Shown here piece by piece: positions 9,592 to 17,569 of a DNA stretch of 64,000 bases. This DNA is from Sphingomonas donggukensis (GTDB lineage: Bacteria; Pseudomonadota; Alphaproteobacteria; Sphingomonadales; Sphingomonadaceae). The stretch covers positions 2,401,501-2,465,500 of the forward strand of contig NZ_CP098401.1 in NCBI RefSeq assembly GCF_023674425.1, given 5' to 3'. The notes beneath the pieces were generated by a model. The model had not been told where the DNA came from. It worked only from the letters and a program-made list of their open reading frames with translations, and ran no database searches. Position 1 is the stretch's first letter; each line of letters starts with the position of its first letter. Made by a program: the position numbers and the translations under genes.

Positions 9592-9697
9592 GTGGAACAC
9601 AGTTCCACGGTGGTGCCCAAGCGAAGCGAGGGCATAAAGCAACAGCCGGCCGGCGCCGCCAAAGCGGCGTCCGACGACACGGGATTTACTCCCGTGT
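9592..9697 (+). repeat. Three short hairpins in tandem after etfA
   Basis: Three perfect stems follow the etfA stop in about 105 bp: GTGGAAC/GTTCCAC (9592-9608), CGCCGC/GCGGCG (9654-9669) and ACACGGGA/TCCCGTGT (9677-9697). None ends in a T-run. They probably protect or end the etf message, or belong to the dispersed-repeat load of this genome. The last stem overlaps a possible GTG start of the next gene. Confidence 0.5.
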
Positions 9698-9708
9698 TGG
9701 CCCTCTCG

Positions 9709-10359
9709 ATGGAGGCGGACGGCGCGGCACTACACAAAGGCGCCGCCGTCCCCTGCCTTGCGGCCCTGGAAGCCGCGCTCTCCAACGTCGCCACCAACCA
9801 GCCGGGCATCCGCTTGACCGGCCTGCCCAAGCTTGCCGACGTGCTCGCCCAAGGTGGCGCGATCGCCGCCATCGCCGCGACCTATCTCGGTGCGTCGGCC
9901 CGCCCCGTCCGCGCCGTCCTGTTTGACAAGACGCCAGCCGCCAACTGGGCACTCGGCTGGCACCAGGATCGGACTATCGCGGTCCAGGCCCAGCACGAAG
10001 TTGCCGGTTTTGGCCCTTGGACGCGCAAGGCCGGATTGCTCCACGTGGAGCCGCCCTTCGCGGTGATCGAGGCAATGGTTACGCTGCGCATTCATCTCGA
10101 GGTCGTGCCTGCGGACAATGCGCCGCTGCTGATCGCCAGAAGATCGCATCGGATCGGTCGTATCCCTGTGCGCGAGGTCGAAACGATTGTCGCGCGGTCT
10201 GAATTACTCGCGTGCGTCGCCGAACGCGGCGATGTCTGGGTCTATGCCACGCCGATCCTGCACGCGTCGGCGGCCAGCAACGGACGACGCAGGCGTGTCT
10301 TGCAAGTCGATTACTCCGCGCAATCGCTTCCTGCGCCGCTCGAATGGCTTGGGGTCTAG
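9709..10359 (+). CDS. PhyH-like Fe(II)/2-oxoglutarate oxygenase, short form
   Basis: A 216-residue oxygenase of the phytanoyl-CoA dioxygenase superfamily. The iron-binding pair is visible as WHQD (HxD, about residue 86) and the distal histidine in TPILHAS (about residue 188), followed by the basic [10 protein letters not shown] strand that normally binds 2-oxoglutarate. [16 protein letters not shown] and GSH-like SHRIGRIP are also typical. I start at ATG 9709 ([11 protein letters not shown]). In-frame GTGs at 9694 and 9592 are possible but the added sequence passes through hairpin repeats. The substrate is unknown. A second PhyH gene follows. Confidence 0.82.
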   Translation: MEADGAALHKGAAVPCLAALEAALSNVATNQPGIRLTGLPKLADVLAQGGAIAAIAATYLGASARPVRAVLFDKTPAANWALGWHQDRTIAVQAQHEVAGFGPWTRKAGLLHVEPPFAVIEAMVTLRIHLEVVPADNAPLLIARRSHRIGRIPVREVETIVARSELLACVAERGDVWVYATPILHASAASNGRRRRVLQVDYSAQSLPAPLEWLGV

Positions 10360-10411
10360 CGGGACAGCACTCTATCGCGGTACACACGCTCAGCGACGCG
10401 CGAGGACAGGC

Positions 10412-11260
10412 ATGGCGGCCAGCTCAGATACTCCCCCCTACATCACCGATTACCACCGCGACGGCTACGCCATCGTCCGCAACCTCTTCTCTCCAGCCGA
10501 AGTCGCCGAGATCGGCGCCGCGATCGACCGCGTCCATGCCGAGGGCATCGCCCACGGGCGCAGCTTTCGTCACGGCAATCTCTTCTACAACGTCGCGCCC
10601 GCCACCGACGCCGCGCCGCCGCAGGTGCGGATGGTGCAGTGGATGGCGTATCACGATCCCGTGCTGAACGCGGTCCGCACCGATCCGCGCATCGCCCGCG
10701 TGCTGGCGCCGCTGATCGGCGGCGACCTGAAACAGATCATCAACCAGCTCCACTGGAAGACGCCGTTCGGCGGTGGCGATTTCGCGTGGCACCAGGATTC
10801 GCGCTTCCGCAAGCCCGACGCAGCCTATCGCAACCTCGGCAGCAGCTATGTCCAGACCGGCCTCGCGATCGATCCGCACAATCCCTCCACCGGGGGGATG
10901 CGTTTCGTCCCCGACAGCCACCGCGCCGGCGACGTCGATCTCGACACGACCACCGACGTGCTCGGCACCGCGATGGACGATGCGGTGCTCGGCGCCGCGG
11001 GGCTGGGCGACCACCCGATCGTCCCGCTCGACCTCGCGCCCGGCGATTTCGCGCTGTGGAACCCGTATCTCGTCCACGCCTCGGGCGAGAACCGCTCGGA
11101 TCACCTTCGCCGCCTCTACATCAACGGCTATGTCCGCGCCGAGGATTGCGACCGCGGCGAATGGGCGTTCCGCGGCGGCCAGCCGGTCGCGCTGGGCCCG
11201 GAACCCGCGCTGGTTCATTACGAGGATCTGCACATCCGCGGCGAACCGCACTACATCTGA
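10412..11260 (+). CDS. Phytanoyl-CoA dioxygenase (PhyH) family oxygenase
   Basis: A 282-residue Fe(II)/2-oxoglutarate hydroxylase of the PhyH family. The N-terminal DYHRDGYAIVRNLFSPAEV, the HxD motif in FAWHQDSRF, the segment MRFVPDSHRAGD, the distal histidine in NPYLVHASGENRS and the arginine-bearing RRLYINGYVR after it give the full metal and cosubstrate set. Family members hydroxylate phytanoyl-CoA, small alcohols, osmolytes or natural products; the substrate here cannot be inferred. ATG 10412 is preceded by a short purine stretch (CGAGGACAGG). Only about 50 bp separate it from the shorter PhyH gene, so the two may be co-transcribed. Confidence 0.88.
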   Translation: MAASSDTPPYITDYHRDGYAIVRNLFSPAEVAEIGAAIDRVHAEGIAHGRSFRHGNLFYNVAPATDAAPPQVRMVQWMAYHDPVLNAVRTDPRIARVLAPLIGGDLKQIINQLHWKTPFGGGDFAWHQDSRFRKPDAAYRNLGSSYVQTGLAIDPHNPSTGGMRFVPDSHRAGDVDLDTTTDVLGTAMDDAVLGAAGLGDHPIVPLDLAPGDFALWNPYLVHASGENRSDHLRRLYINGYVRAEDCDRGEWAFRGGQPVALGPEPALVHYEDLHIRGEPHYI

Positions 11261-11424
11261 ACCGGTTTTCGCTGTCCTACAGCGCGCCGATTTGCTTTGC
11301 TCGCCTCCATGCAGATCTGTGCCACCGCCACCATCCCGTGCCTGCGGTCGACCACCCCCCGCCGAAAGTTCCGAAACCACCCCGTTTCGCGGAACCTTCG
11401 CGCATTTTCAGGACAGATGACGTC

Positions 11425-12666
11425 ATGATCGCCACCCTCGCGCTCCTGCTCGCCGCCCCCCAGGCCGCTGCCGCGCCCGACCCGGCCATCGAGCGCCGAG
11501 TCGCGCGCGTGCTCGCCAAGGCACCTGTGATCGACGGCCACAACGACCTGCCGTGGGAAATCCGCGAGCGGCACGAGGCGAAGGTCGAAAGCCTCGACCT
11601 GACCACCAGCACCGCCGCCTTGCCCTATCCGCTCCAGACCGACATCCCCCGGCTAAAGAAGGGCGGCGTTGGCGGGCAGTTCTGGTCGGTCTATATTCCC
11701 GCCACCGTCACCGGCCCCCGCGCGGTCGAGATGACGCTCGAGGAAATCGACATCGTCCGCCGCTTCGTGGCGGCGAATCCGTCAATTTTCGAGATGGCGA
11801 CGACCGCCGCCGACGTCCGCCGCATCTTGAAGGCGGGGAAGGTCGCCTCGCTGCTGGGGATCGAAGGCGGGCACCAGATCGACGGGCGCCTCTCCGTCCT
11901 GCGCCAGATGCGCGAACTCGGCGTCGGCTACATGACGCTGACGCATGGCAAGAGCCTCGACTGGGCGGATTCCTCCACCGACACGCCGCGCGCCGGGGGC
12001 CTCAGCGAATTCGGGCGCAAGGTGGTGATGGAGATGAACCGCATCGGCATGCTCGTCGATGTGTCGCACATCGCCGACACGACGATGGCCGCCGCGCTCG
12101 ACGTGACGAAGGCGCCGGTGATCGCCAGCCATTCCTCCGCCCGTGCGCTGGCCGATCGCCCGCGCAACATCCCCGACGCGCTGCTCGCGCGGATCGGCCA
12201 GGGCGGCGGCGTGGTGATGGTCAATTTCTACCCGGCCTTCCTGTCGAAGGCGTGGAACGACTGGGACAACGCCCGCGGCGCCTACGCCAAGTCGGTGGGC
12301 GTGCCGACCGACGCCTACGGCCCGAAATCGCCCGCGCCGCTCGTCGAATGGGACCGCACCCATCCGATGCCCCGCGTCGATGCATCGACCGTCGCCGACC
12401 ATATCGAGCATGTCGCGAAGGTCGCCGGCAAGGGCGCGGTCGGCTTCGGCGGCGACTACGACGGCATCGGCGGCACCGGGCCGGAGGGGATGTCGGGGGT
12501 CGATTCCTACCCGTTGGTCCTCGCCGAACTGGCCCGCCGCGGCTGGAGCGACACCGACCTCGCCGGACTGACCTCCGGCAACGTCCTGCGCGTCATCGCG
12601 CGGGCGGAGGAAGTGGCGAAGTCGATGCGGGGGATGAAGCCGATCGACGCAACGGAGCCTGAGTAA
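11425..12666 (+). CDS. Secreted membrane dipeptidase, peptidase family M19
   Basis: A 413-residue zinc dipeptidase of the renal-dipeptidase type. It starts with a signal peptide (MIATLALLLAAPQAAAAP), so it acts in the periplasm or on the outer surface. The metal ligands appear in order: IDGHNDLPW (HxD), GIEGGHQIDG (bridging glutamate), VSHIAD and ASHSSARAL (histidines), and the final GFGGDYDGIGG aspartate loop. It hydrolyses dipeptides, possibly including D-residue or peptidoglycan-derived ones. The 164-bp gap before it holds an imperfect GTTCCG..CGGAAC hairpin at about 11368-11395. A dispersed inverted repeat follows the stop. Confidence 0.93.
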   Translation: MIATLALLLAAPQAAAAPDPAIERRVARVLAKAPVIDGHNDLPWEIRERHEAKVESLDLTTSTAALPYPLQTDIPRLKKGGVGGQFWSVYIPATVTGPRAVEMTLEEIDIVRRFVAANPSIFEMATTAADVRRILKAGKVASLLGIEGGHQIDGRLSVLRQMRELGVGYMTLTHGKSLDWADSSTDTPRAGGLSEFGRKVVMEMNRIGMLVDVSHIADTTMAAALDVTKAPVIASHSSARALADRPRNIPDALLARIGQGGGVVMVNFYPAFLSKAWNDWDNARGAYAKSVGVPTDAYGPKSPAPLVEWDRTHPMPRVDASTVADHIEHVAKVAGKGAVGFGGDYDGIGGTGPEGMSGVDSYPLVLAELARRGWSDTDLAGLTSGNVLRVIARAEEVAKSMRGMKPIDATEPE

Positions 12667-12673
12667 CCTCCGT

Positions 12674-12747
12674 GCTCCCGCGCAGGCGGGAGCCTAGAGA
12701 CAAGAGCGTTGCGCTCCGTAACCCTGGGCTCCCGCCTGCGCGGGAGC
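12674..12747. repeat. Perfect 21-bp inverted repeat (GCTCCCGC..GCGGGAGC family)
   Basis: Arms at 12674-12694 and 12727-12747 are exact reverse complements, with 32 bases between them. Each arm is itself a hairpin, GCTCCCGC and GCGGGAGC around a short centre. The element separates the convergent M19 dipeptidase and HDAC-like genes and could end transcription from both sides, though no T-run is present. The two-arm layout, each arm self-complementary, is the form of a REPIN. Confidence 0.85.
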
Positions 12748-12756
12748 GCGCAGCTC

Positions 12757-13758
12757 TCACAACCCGCTCAGGAAACTCGCCACATTCGCGCCCAGCGCCT
12801 CAAGCGCATAGCCGCCCTCCATCAGCGTCAGCACCGGCCATCCCGCCGCGGCGATATTCCCCGCCAGCACCGCATAGTCGGCGGTCGTCAGGCGGAACGC
12901 ACTGATCGGATCGCCCTCCCACGTGTCGACCCCCAGCGACACGATCAGCAGGTCGGGCGCGAACCGCGCGATCGCGGCCAGCGCGTGTCCCTGTGCTGCC
13001 CGGAACGCCTCAAGCGTCGTCCCCTGCGGCAACGGCAGGTTCAGCGTCGTGCCCACTCCCGCGCCTTCGCCGACCTCGTCGGCATGGCCCCAGTAGAACG
13101 GATAATCGGTGGCAGGATCGGCATGGATCGACGCGTAGAACACATCGCCGCGGCTCCAGAAGATATCCTGCGTGCCATTGCCATGGTGATAGTCGATGTC
13201 GAGGATCGCGACCCGCGCGCGGTCCCGGTCGCGCGCAGCCTGCGCAGCGATCGCGGCGGTGTTCAGGTGGCAGTATCCGCCGCAATAATCCGCCCCGGCA
13301 TGGTGGCCGGGCGGGCGGCACAATGCGAACGCCTGCCCGCCGTCCAGCACGATATCGAGTGCGGTCAGCGCGGCCTGCGCGCTCCAATACGCCGCATCCC
13401 ACGTGTTCGCGGTGATCGGCGTCGCAGCGTCCATGCTGTAGCGCCCGGCCAGCGCATCGATCCGCGTCAGGTCGATGTCGCGCCGCCGCACCACCGGCCA
13501 GGTATAGGCGATGACGTCGCCCTCGCGCCCCGCCTCGGCCCAGCGTGCAGGCGCGGTCTTCAGATAATCGACATAGCCTGCGTCGTGGACCGCCAGGATC
13601 GGGCCTTCGCCATGATCGACCGGTGCTTCGCTGGCGCCCAGCACCGCCAGCATCGCCTCGGCACGCGCCGGCACCTCGGCATAGGGCGTCCAGCCGCCGT
13701 TGTGAAACTCGCGCGCCGGGGCATGGCCCAGCTGGCGCGGATCGAAGACGACCCGCAC
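12757..13758 (-). CDS. Histone deacetylase-like amidohydrolase (acetylpolyamine amidohydrolase type)
   Basis: A 333-residue zinc amidohydrolase of the HDAC superfamily. Catalytic and metal residues are in place: RPPGHHAG (tandem histidines), GYCHLNTAAIAA, DIDYHHGNGTQ (metal aspartate and histidine) and the tyrosine loop LMEGGY near the C-terminus. Bacterial members usually deacetylate polyamines or other small acetyl-amines, sometimes proteins. The GTG start at 13758 lies directly after the nhaA stop, so it is the last gene of lysK-nhaA-HDAC. Polyamine deacetylation is an inference from the family; no polyamine gene is nearby. Confidence 0.92.
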   Translation of the reverse strand: MRVVFDPRQLGHAPAREFHNGGWTPYAEVPARAEAMLAVLGASEAPVDHGEGPILAVHDAGYVDYLKTAPARWAEAGREGDVIAYTWPVVRRRDIDLTRIDALAGRYSMDAATPITANTWDAAYWSAQAALTALDIVLDGGQAFALCRPPGHHAGADYCGGYCHLNTAAIAAQAARDRDRARVAILDIDYHHGNGTQDIFWSRGDVFYASIHADPATDYPFYWGHADEVGEGAGVGTTLNLPLPQGTTLEAFRAAQGHALAAIARFAPDLLIVSLGVDTWEGDPISAFRLTTADYAVLAGNIAAAGWPVLTLMEGGYALEALGANVASFLSGL

Positions 13759-14952
13759 CTACCGCGGCCCTGCGAAGCGCAGCACGGCATAGCCCGCCAG
13801 CGCCGATACCAGCGACCCGGCCAGCACACCGATCTTCACCCGCTCGACCAGCAATGCGTCGCCGGGGAAGGCAAGGCCGCCGATGAACAGGCTCATCGTG
13901 AAGCCGATCCCGGCGATCAGCGCGACGCCGTAGATCTGCGCCCAGCTCGCCGTGCCCGGCCGCTTCGCGACGCCCGCCTTCTCGGCCAGCCAGATGCTGC
14001 CGAAGATGCCGATCTGCTTGCCCGCGAACAGCCCCGCCGCGATCCCCAGCACCAGCGGATCGGCGATCGTGGACAGGCTGACCCCGGCCAGGCTGACCCC
14101 GGCATTGGCGAACCCGAACAATGGCACGATGGCGAAGGCGACCCACGGGTGCAGTGCATGCTCCAGCCGGTGGAGCGGCGATTCCGCGGCGTCGGGGGCG
14201 CCGGGCGACACGGTGACCGGGATCAGCAGCGCGGTGACGACCCCGGCGATCGTCGCGTGCACGCCCGATACCAGCATCAGCAGCCACAGCGCGGCAAAGC
14301 CGATCATGTAGGGCGCCAACCGCCGCTCGCCGCGGCGATTGAGCACATACATGCCGGCCACCACGGCGACGGCCCCGGCGAGCGCGGCGACGTTGATATG
14401 GTCGGTGTAGGCGAGCGCGATGATCGCCACCGCGCCCATGTCGTCGACGATCGCGATGGTGGTCAGGAACAGCTTCAACGACGACGGCGCGTGGGCCCCG
14501 AGCAACGCCAGCACGCCGATCGCGAAGGCGATGTCGGTCGCGGCGGGGATCGCCCAGCCGCGCGCCAGCCCCGGCGCGCCACCCGCGACCGCGAGATAAA
14601 CGAGCGCCGGCACGATCATCCCCGCCATTGCCGCGATCACCGGCAGGCGACGCTTCTCCGCACTCGCCAACCGCCCGTCGACGACCTCGCGCTTGATCTC
14701 CAGGCCGACGAGCAGGAAGAACACTGCCATCAGTCCGTCGTTGATCCACAAATGCAGCGTCATCGGCCCGAGATGCGGGTTCAGCACCGGGCCGGTCGTC
14801 ACGTGCAGCATCGCGACATAGCTGTCGGCGGTCGCCTCCAGATTCGCGACCAGCATCGCGCACGCCGCTGCGGCCATCAGGACGATGCCGCCGGCCGCCT
14901 CGGTCGATAGGAAATCCCGGCCCGCGCTCCAGACCCCGCGCCGCGTCGTCAC
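13759..14952 (-). CDS. nhaA: Na+/H+ antiporter NhaA
   Basis: Inner-membrane antiporter that expels Na+ (or Li+) for H+, giving salt and alkaline-pH tolerance. 397 residues, about twelve membrane segments. The ion-binding pair of aspartates is seen in TIAIVDDMGAVAIIALAY, and other NhaA signatures are GLEIKREVVDGRL and IPAATDIAFAIGVLALLG. The GTG start at 14952 overlaps the lysK stop as GTGA. A small in-phase duplication (LAGVSLAGVSL) sits in the C-terminal half. Its operon with lysK and an HDAC-like enzyme is unusual in function. Confidence 0.95.
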   Translation of the reverse strand: MTTRRGVWSAGRDFLSTEAAGGIVLMAAAACAMLVANLEATADSYVAMLHVTTGPVLNPHLGPMTLHLWINDGLMAVFFLLVGLEIKREVVDGRLASAEKRRLPVIAAMAGMIVPALVYLAVAGGAPGLARGWAIPAATDIAFAIGVLALLGAHAPSSLKLFLTTIAIVDDMGAVAIIALAYTDHINVAALAGAVAVVAGMYVLNRRGERRLAPYMIGFAALWLLMLVSGVHATIAGVVTALLIPVTVSPGAPDAAESPLHRLEHALHPWVAFAIVPLFGFANAGVSLAGVSLSTIADPLVLGIAAGLFAGKQIGIFGSIWLAEKAGVAKRPGTASWAQIYGVALIAGIGFTMSLFIGGLAFPGDALLVERVKIGVLAGSLVSALAGYAVLRFAGPR

Positions 14953-16520
14953 CGCGCCAGCGCCTCGGCGATCAGCGTGCGCGAATTGGCGATGCCGTAC
15001 AGCCGGATGAAGCTGCCCATCCGCGGCCCCTGGCTCGATCCCAACAGCGTCTCGTACAGCGCGCGGAACCAGTCGCGCAGTTCGGCGAAGTCGCCGGTCT
15101 TGCCGATCTCGTACACGATCTTCTGGATATCCTCCGCCGACGCATCGTCGGGCAGCGCCGCCAGTTCCGCGTCGAGCCGCTCAAGCGCCGCGCGTTCATT
15201 TCCCTCGGGCGCGCGCTTCACCAGCGTCGGCGCGACGAAATCGCGGGCATAGGCCAGCGCATGGTCGATCAACCGGTCCAGCTCGGGCTGCGTCTCCGCG
15301 GTCGCATCGGGGAGGTAGTTGGCGAGATAGCCCCACACCTGCGCCTTCGTCGCCTCACCCATCACCCCGACGAGATTCAGCAGCAGCCCGAAAGTCACCG
15401 CCAGCGTGCCGCCCGGCAGCTTGCCGTCGTGGATGTGGTGGACGGGATTGCCCAGCTGCTGCTTCAGCTCCTGCGTCGGGTAAGTGGCGCGGAACTGCCA
15501 ATATTCGTCCACCGCGCGCGGGATGACGCCCATGTGCAGCTGCTTGGCCTTCCTGGGCTCGCGGTAGGCATAGAACGCCAGGCTCTCGTCCGGGCCATAG
15601 GTCAGCCATTGTTCGAGGCTGAGGCCATTGCCCTTCGACTTGGAGATCTTCTCGCCCTTCTCGTCGAGGAACATCTCGTACACGAAGCCTTCGGGCGGGC
15701 GCCCGCCCAGGATGCGGGCGATCTTCGACGACTGGATGCCCGAATCGATCAGGTCCTTGCCGTACATCTCGAAATCGACGCCGAGCGCGACCCAGCGCAT
15801 CGCCCAGTCGACCTTCCACTGGAGCTTGGAGAGGCCGCCCAGCGCCGACTGCACCACCCGCTCGCCGCTTTCGTCGACGAACGCGATCTTGCCGGCATCG
15901 GCGTCGATCACCTCGATCGGCACCTGCAGCACGACGCCGCTCGTCGGGCTGATCGGCAACACCGGCGAATAGGTTGCGCGCCGCTCCTCGCGCAGCGTCG
16001 GCAGCATCACGTCTTGGATCTTGCCAAAGTTGCGCAGCACGACTTTCAGCGCGCCGTCGAACCGTCCGCCGGTATAGTAATCGGTCGAGGACGCGAACTC
16101 GTAATCGAACCCGAACCGGTCCAGAAATTGCCGCAGCATCGCATTGTTGTGCGCGGCAAAGCTGTCGAACTTCCCGAACGGATCGGGAATGCGGCTGAGC
16201 GGCTTGCCCAGATGCTCGGCCAGCATCGCCTTGTTCGGCACGTTGTCGGGCACCTTGCGCAAGCCATCCATGTCGTCCGAAAACGCGATCAGCCGCGTCG
16301 GCTGGTCGCTGAGCGCATGGAACGCGTTGCGCACCATCGTCGTGCGCAGCACTTCGTTGAACGTGCCGATATGCGGCAGGCCCGAGGGGCCATAGCCTGT
16401 CTCGAACAGCATCGGCGCACCACTGGGTTTGCCGTCCGGATAGCGCTTCAAGAGCTTGCGCGCTTCCTCATACGGCCAGGCTTTGGAATCGAGGGCGGCG
16501 GCGCGGAGATCGTCGGTCAT
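14949..16520 (-). CDS. lysK: Lysyl-tRNA synthetase, class I
   Basis: Class I LysRS, the archaeal-type enzyme that alphaproteobacteria use in place of the common class II LysS. 523 residues, the usual length for the bacterial class I form. The HIGH-like motif is PSGLPHIGTF (about residue 45) and the KMSKS motif is EKISKSKGNG (about residue 288). I start at ATG 16520 (MTDDLRAAALDSKAWPYEEA); an upstream in-frame ATG would run into the divergent promoter region. It diverges from the bestrophin gene across 80 bp and heads the lysK-nhaA-HDAC operon. Confidence 0.96.
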   Translation of the reverse strand: MTDDLRAAALDSKAWPYEEARKLLKRYPDGKPSGAPMLFETGYGPSGLPHIGTFNEVLRTTMVRNAFHALSDQPTRLIAFSDDMDGLRKVPDNVPNKAMLAEHLGKPLSRIPDPFGKFDSFAAHNNAMLRQFLDRFGFDYEFASSTDYYTGGRFDGALKVVLRNFGKIQDVMLPTLREERRATYSPVLPISPTSGVVLQVPIEVIDADAGKIAFVDESGERVVQSALGGLSKLQWKVDWAMRWVALGVDFEMYGKDLIDSGIQSSKIARILGGRPPEGFVYEMFLDEKGEKISKSKGNGLSLEQWLTYGPDESLAFYAYREPRKAKQLHMGVIPRAVDEYWQFRATYPTQELKQQLGNPVHHIHDGKLPGGTLAVTFGLLLNLVGVMGEATKAQVWGYLANYLPDATAETQPELDRLIDHALAYARDFVAPTLVKRAPEGNERAALERLDAELAALPDDASAEDIQKIVYEIGKTGDFAELRDWFRALYETLLGSSQGPRMGSFIRLYGIANSRTLIAEALAR

Positions 16521-16600
16521 CGGCCACCCCCTAATCGTTGCGCGCGCGATATTCCATGCGGCACCGCAACCTTGATCCACGTTATGCGTAGCGCCCGGCA

Positions 16601-17494
16601 ATGATCATCACCGCCACGCCGCGCTATACACGCATCATCGCCGAAGTCTGGAAGCCGCTGACCGCGCTGTTCGTGTGGGACGTCGCGGTGACGGTCGCGT
16701 ATTTCGTCCTGCCGTTCAAGGCGCCGAGCCTGCCGCTGACGCTGTTCGGTTCGGCCCTCGCGCTGTTCCTCGGCTTCCGCGACACCTCCGCCTATCAACG
16801 CTGGTGGGAGGGGCGCGTACTGTGGGGCGCGATGATCAACGCATCGCGCACGCTGGCGCGCGAAGTGGTCACCTTCCTGCCCTACGCACGCGAGGGCGAG
16901 TTGTGGGATTTGAAGCGTACCATCGTCCTGCGCCAGATCGCCTATGTCCATGCGCTGCGCTGCCAGTTGCGGCGGATCGATCCCGCGCCCGACATCCTGC
17001 GCTTCCTGTCGGCGGACGAAGCGGCGCGCCCGCTGTCGCGGACCAACATCGCCAACGGCCTGCTCGACGGCACCGCCGGGCGCATCGCCAAGGCGCAGCG
17101 CCGCGGCTTCATCGACACCATCCAGCAGACGCAGCTGGAGCGGACGATGACCGACATCGCCAATGCGCAAGGCGGCATGGAGCGGCTGAAGAACACGCCG
17201 CTGCCCAATCAGTATCGGTTCTTCCCGACGCTGTTCACGCGGCTGTTCTGCATCCTGCTGCCGATCGGGCTGGTAGAGACCCTGGGCTGGGCAACCCCGG
17301 TCGGATCGACGATCGCCGGCCTGATGTTCCTCGCCGTCCTGCAGATCGGCGAGGACCTGACCGACCCGTTCGCGAATTCGGTCCACGATGTGCCGCTGTC
17401 GGCGATGTGCCGGACGATCGAGATCGACCTGTTGCAGGCGATCGGGGACGCCGCGCCCGCGCCGCTGGCACCCGAGCGCGACGTGCTGTGGTGA
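16601..17494 (+). CDS. Bestrophin family anion channel
   Basis: A 297-residue membrane protein of the bestrophin (UPF0187, YneE-like) family, which forms pentameric chloride or bicarbonate channels in bacteria and animals. The N-terminal TPRYTRIIAEVWKPL, the first helices (FVWDVAVTVAYFVLPF and LFGSALALFLGFRDTSAYQRWWEGR), and the C-terminal LGWATPVGSTIAGLMFLAV followed by EDLTDPFANSVHDVPLSAMCRTIEIDL fit the family well. It stands alone between lysK and the helicase. The physiological ion in bacteria is not settled. Confidence 0.9.
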   Translation: MIITATPRYTRIIAEVWKPLTALFVWDVAVTVAYFVLPFKAPSLPLTLFGSALALFLGFRDTSAYQRWWEGRVLWGAMINASRTLAREVVTFLPYAREGELWDLKRTIVLRQIAYVHALRCQLRRIDPAPDILRFLSADEAARPLSRTNIANGLLDGTAGRIAKAQRRGFIDTIQQTQLERTMTDIANAQGGMERLKNTPLPNQYRFFPTLFTRLFCILLPIGLVETLGWATPVGSTIAGLMFLAVLQIGEDLTDPFANSVHDVPLSAMCRTIEIDLLQAIGDAAPAPLAPERDVLW

Positions 17495-17531
17495 GGGCGT
17501 CCGGTTGACCGAATCGGCACGGCGCAAACAC

Positions 17532-17546
17532 GTTCCCCAATCGTTC
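17532..17546 (+). promoter_or_regulatory. LexA-type SOS box (GTTC-N7-GTTC) before the DinG-like helicase
   Basis: GTTCCCCAATCGTTC matches the alphaproteobacterial LexA consensus GTTC-N7-GTTC exactly. It lies 24 bp upstream of the helicase ATG at 17570. DinG-type helicases are damage-inducible in other bacteria, so site and gene agree. Confidence 0.72.
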
Positions 17547-17569
17547 CACCGCCGCTAAGGGGGAATACG

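Noticed and set aside
12709..14910. A 733-codon plus-strand open frame opposite the HDAC-like and nhaA genes
   Set aside because: Antisense to two clear genes, composition of R, H, Q and P typical of shadow frames, no recognisable domain.
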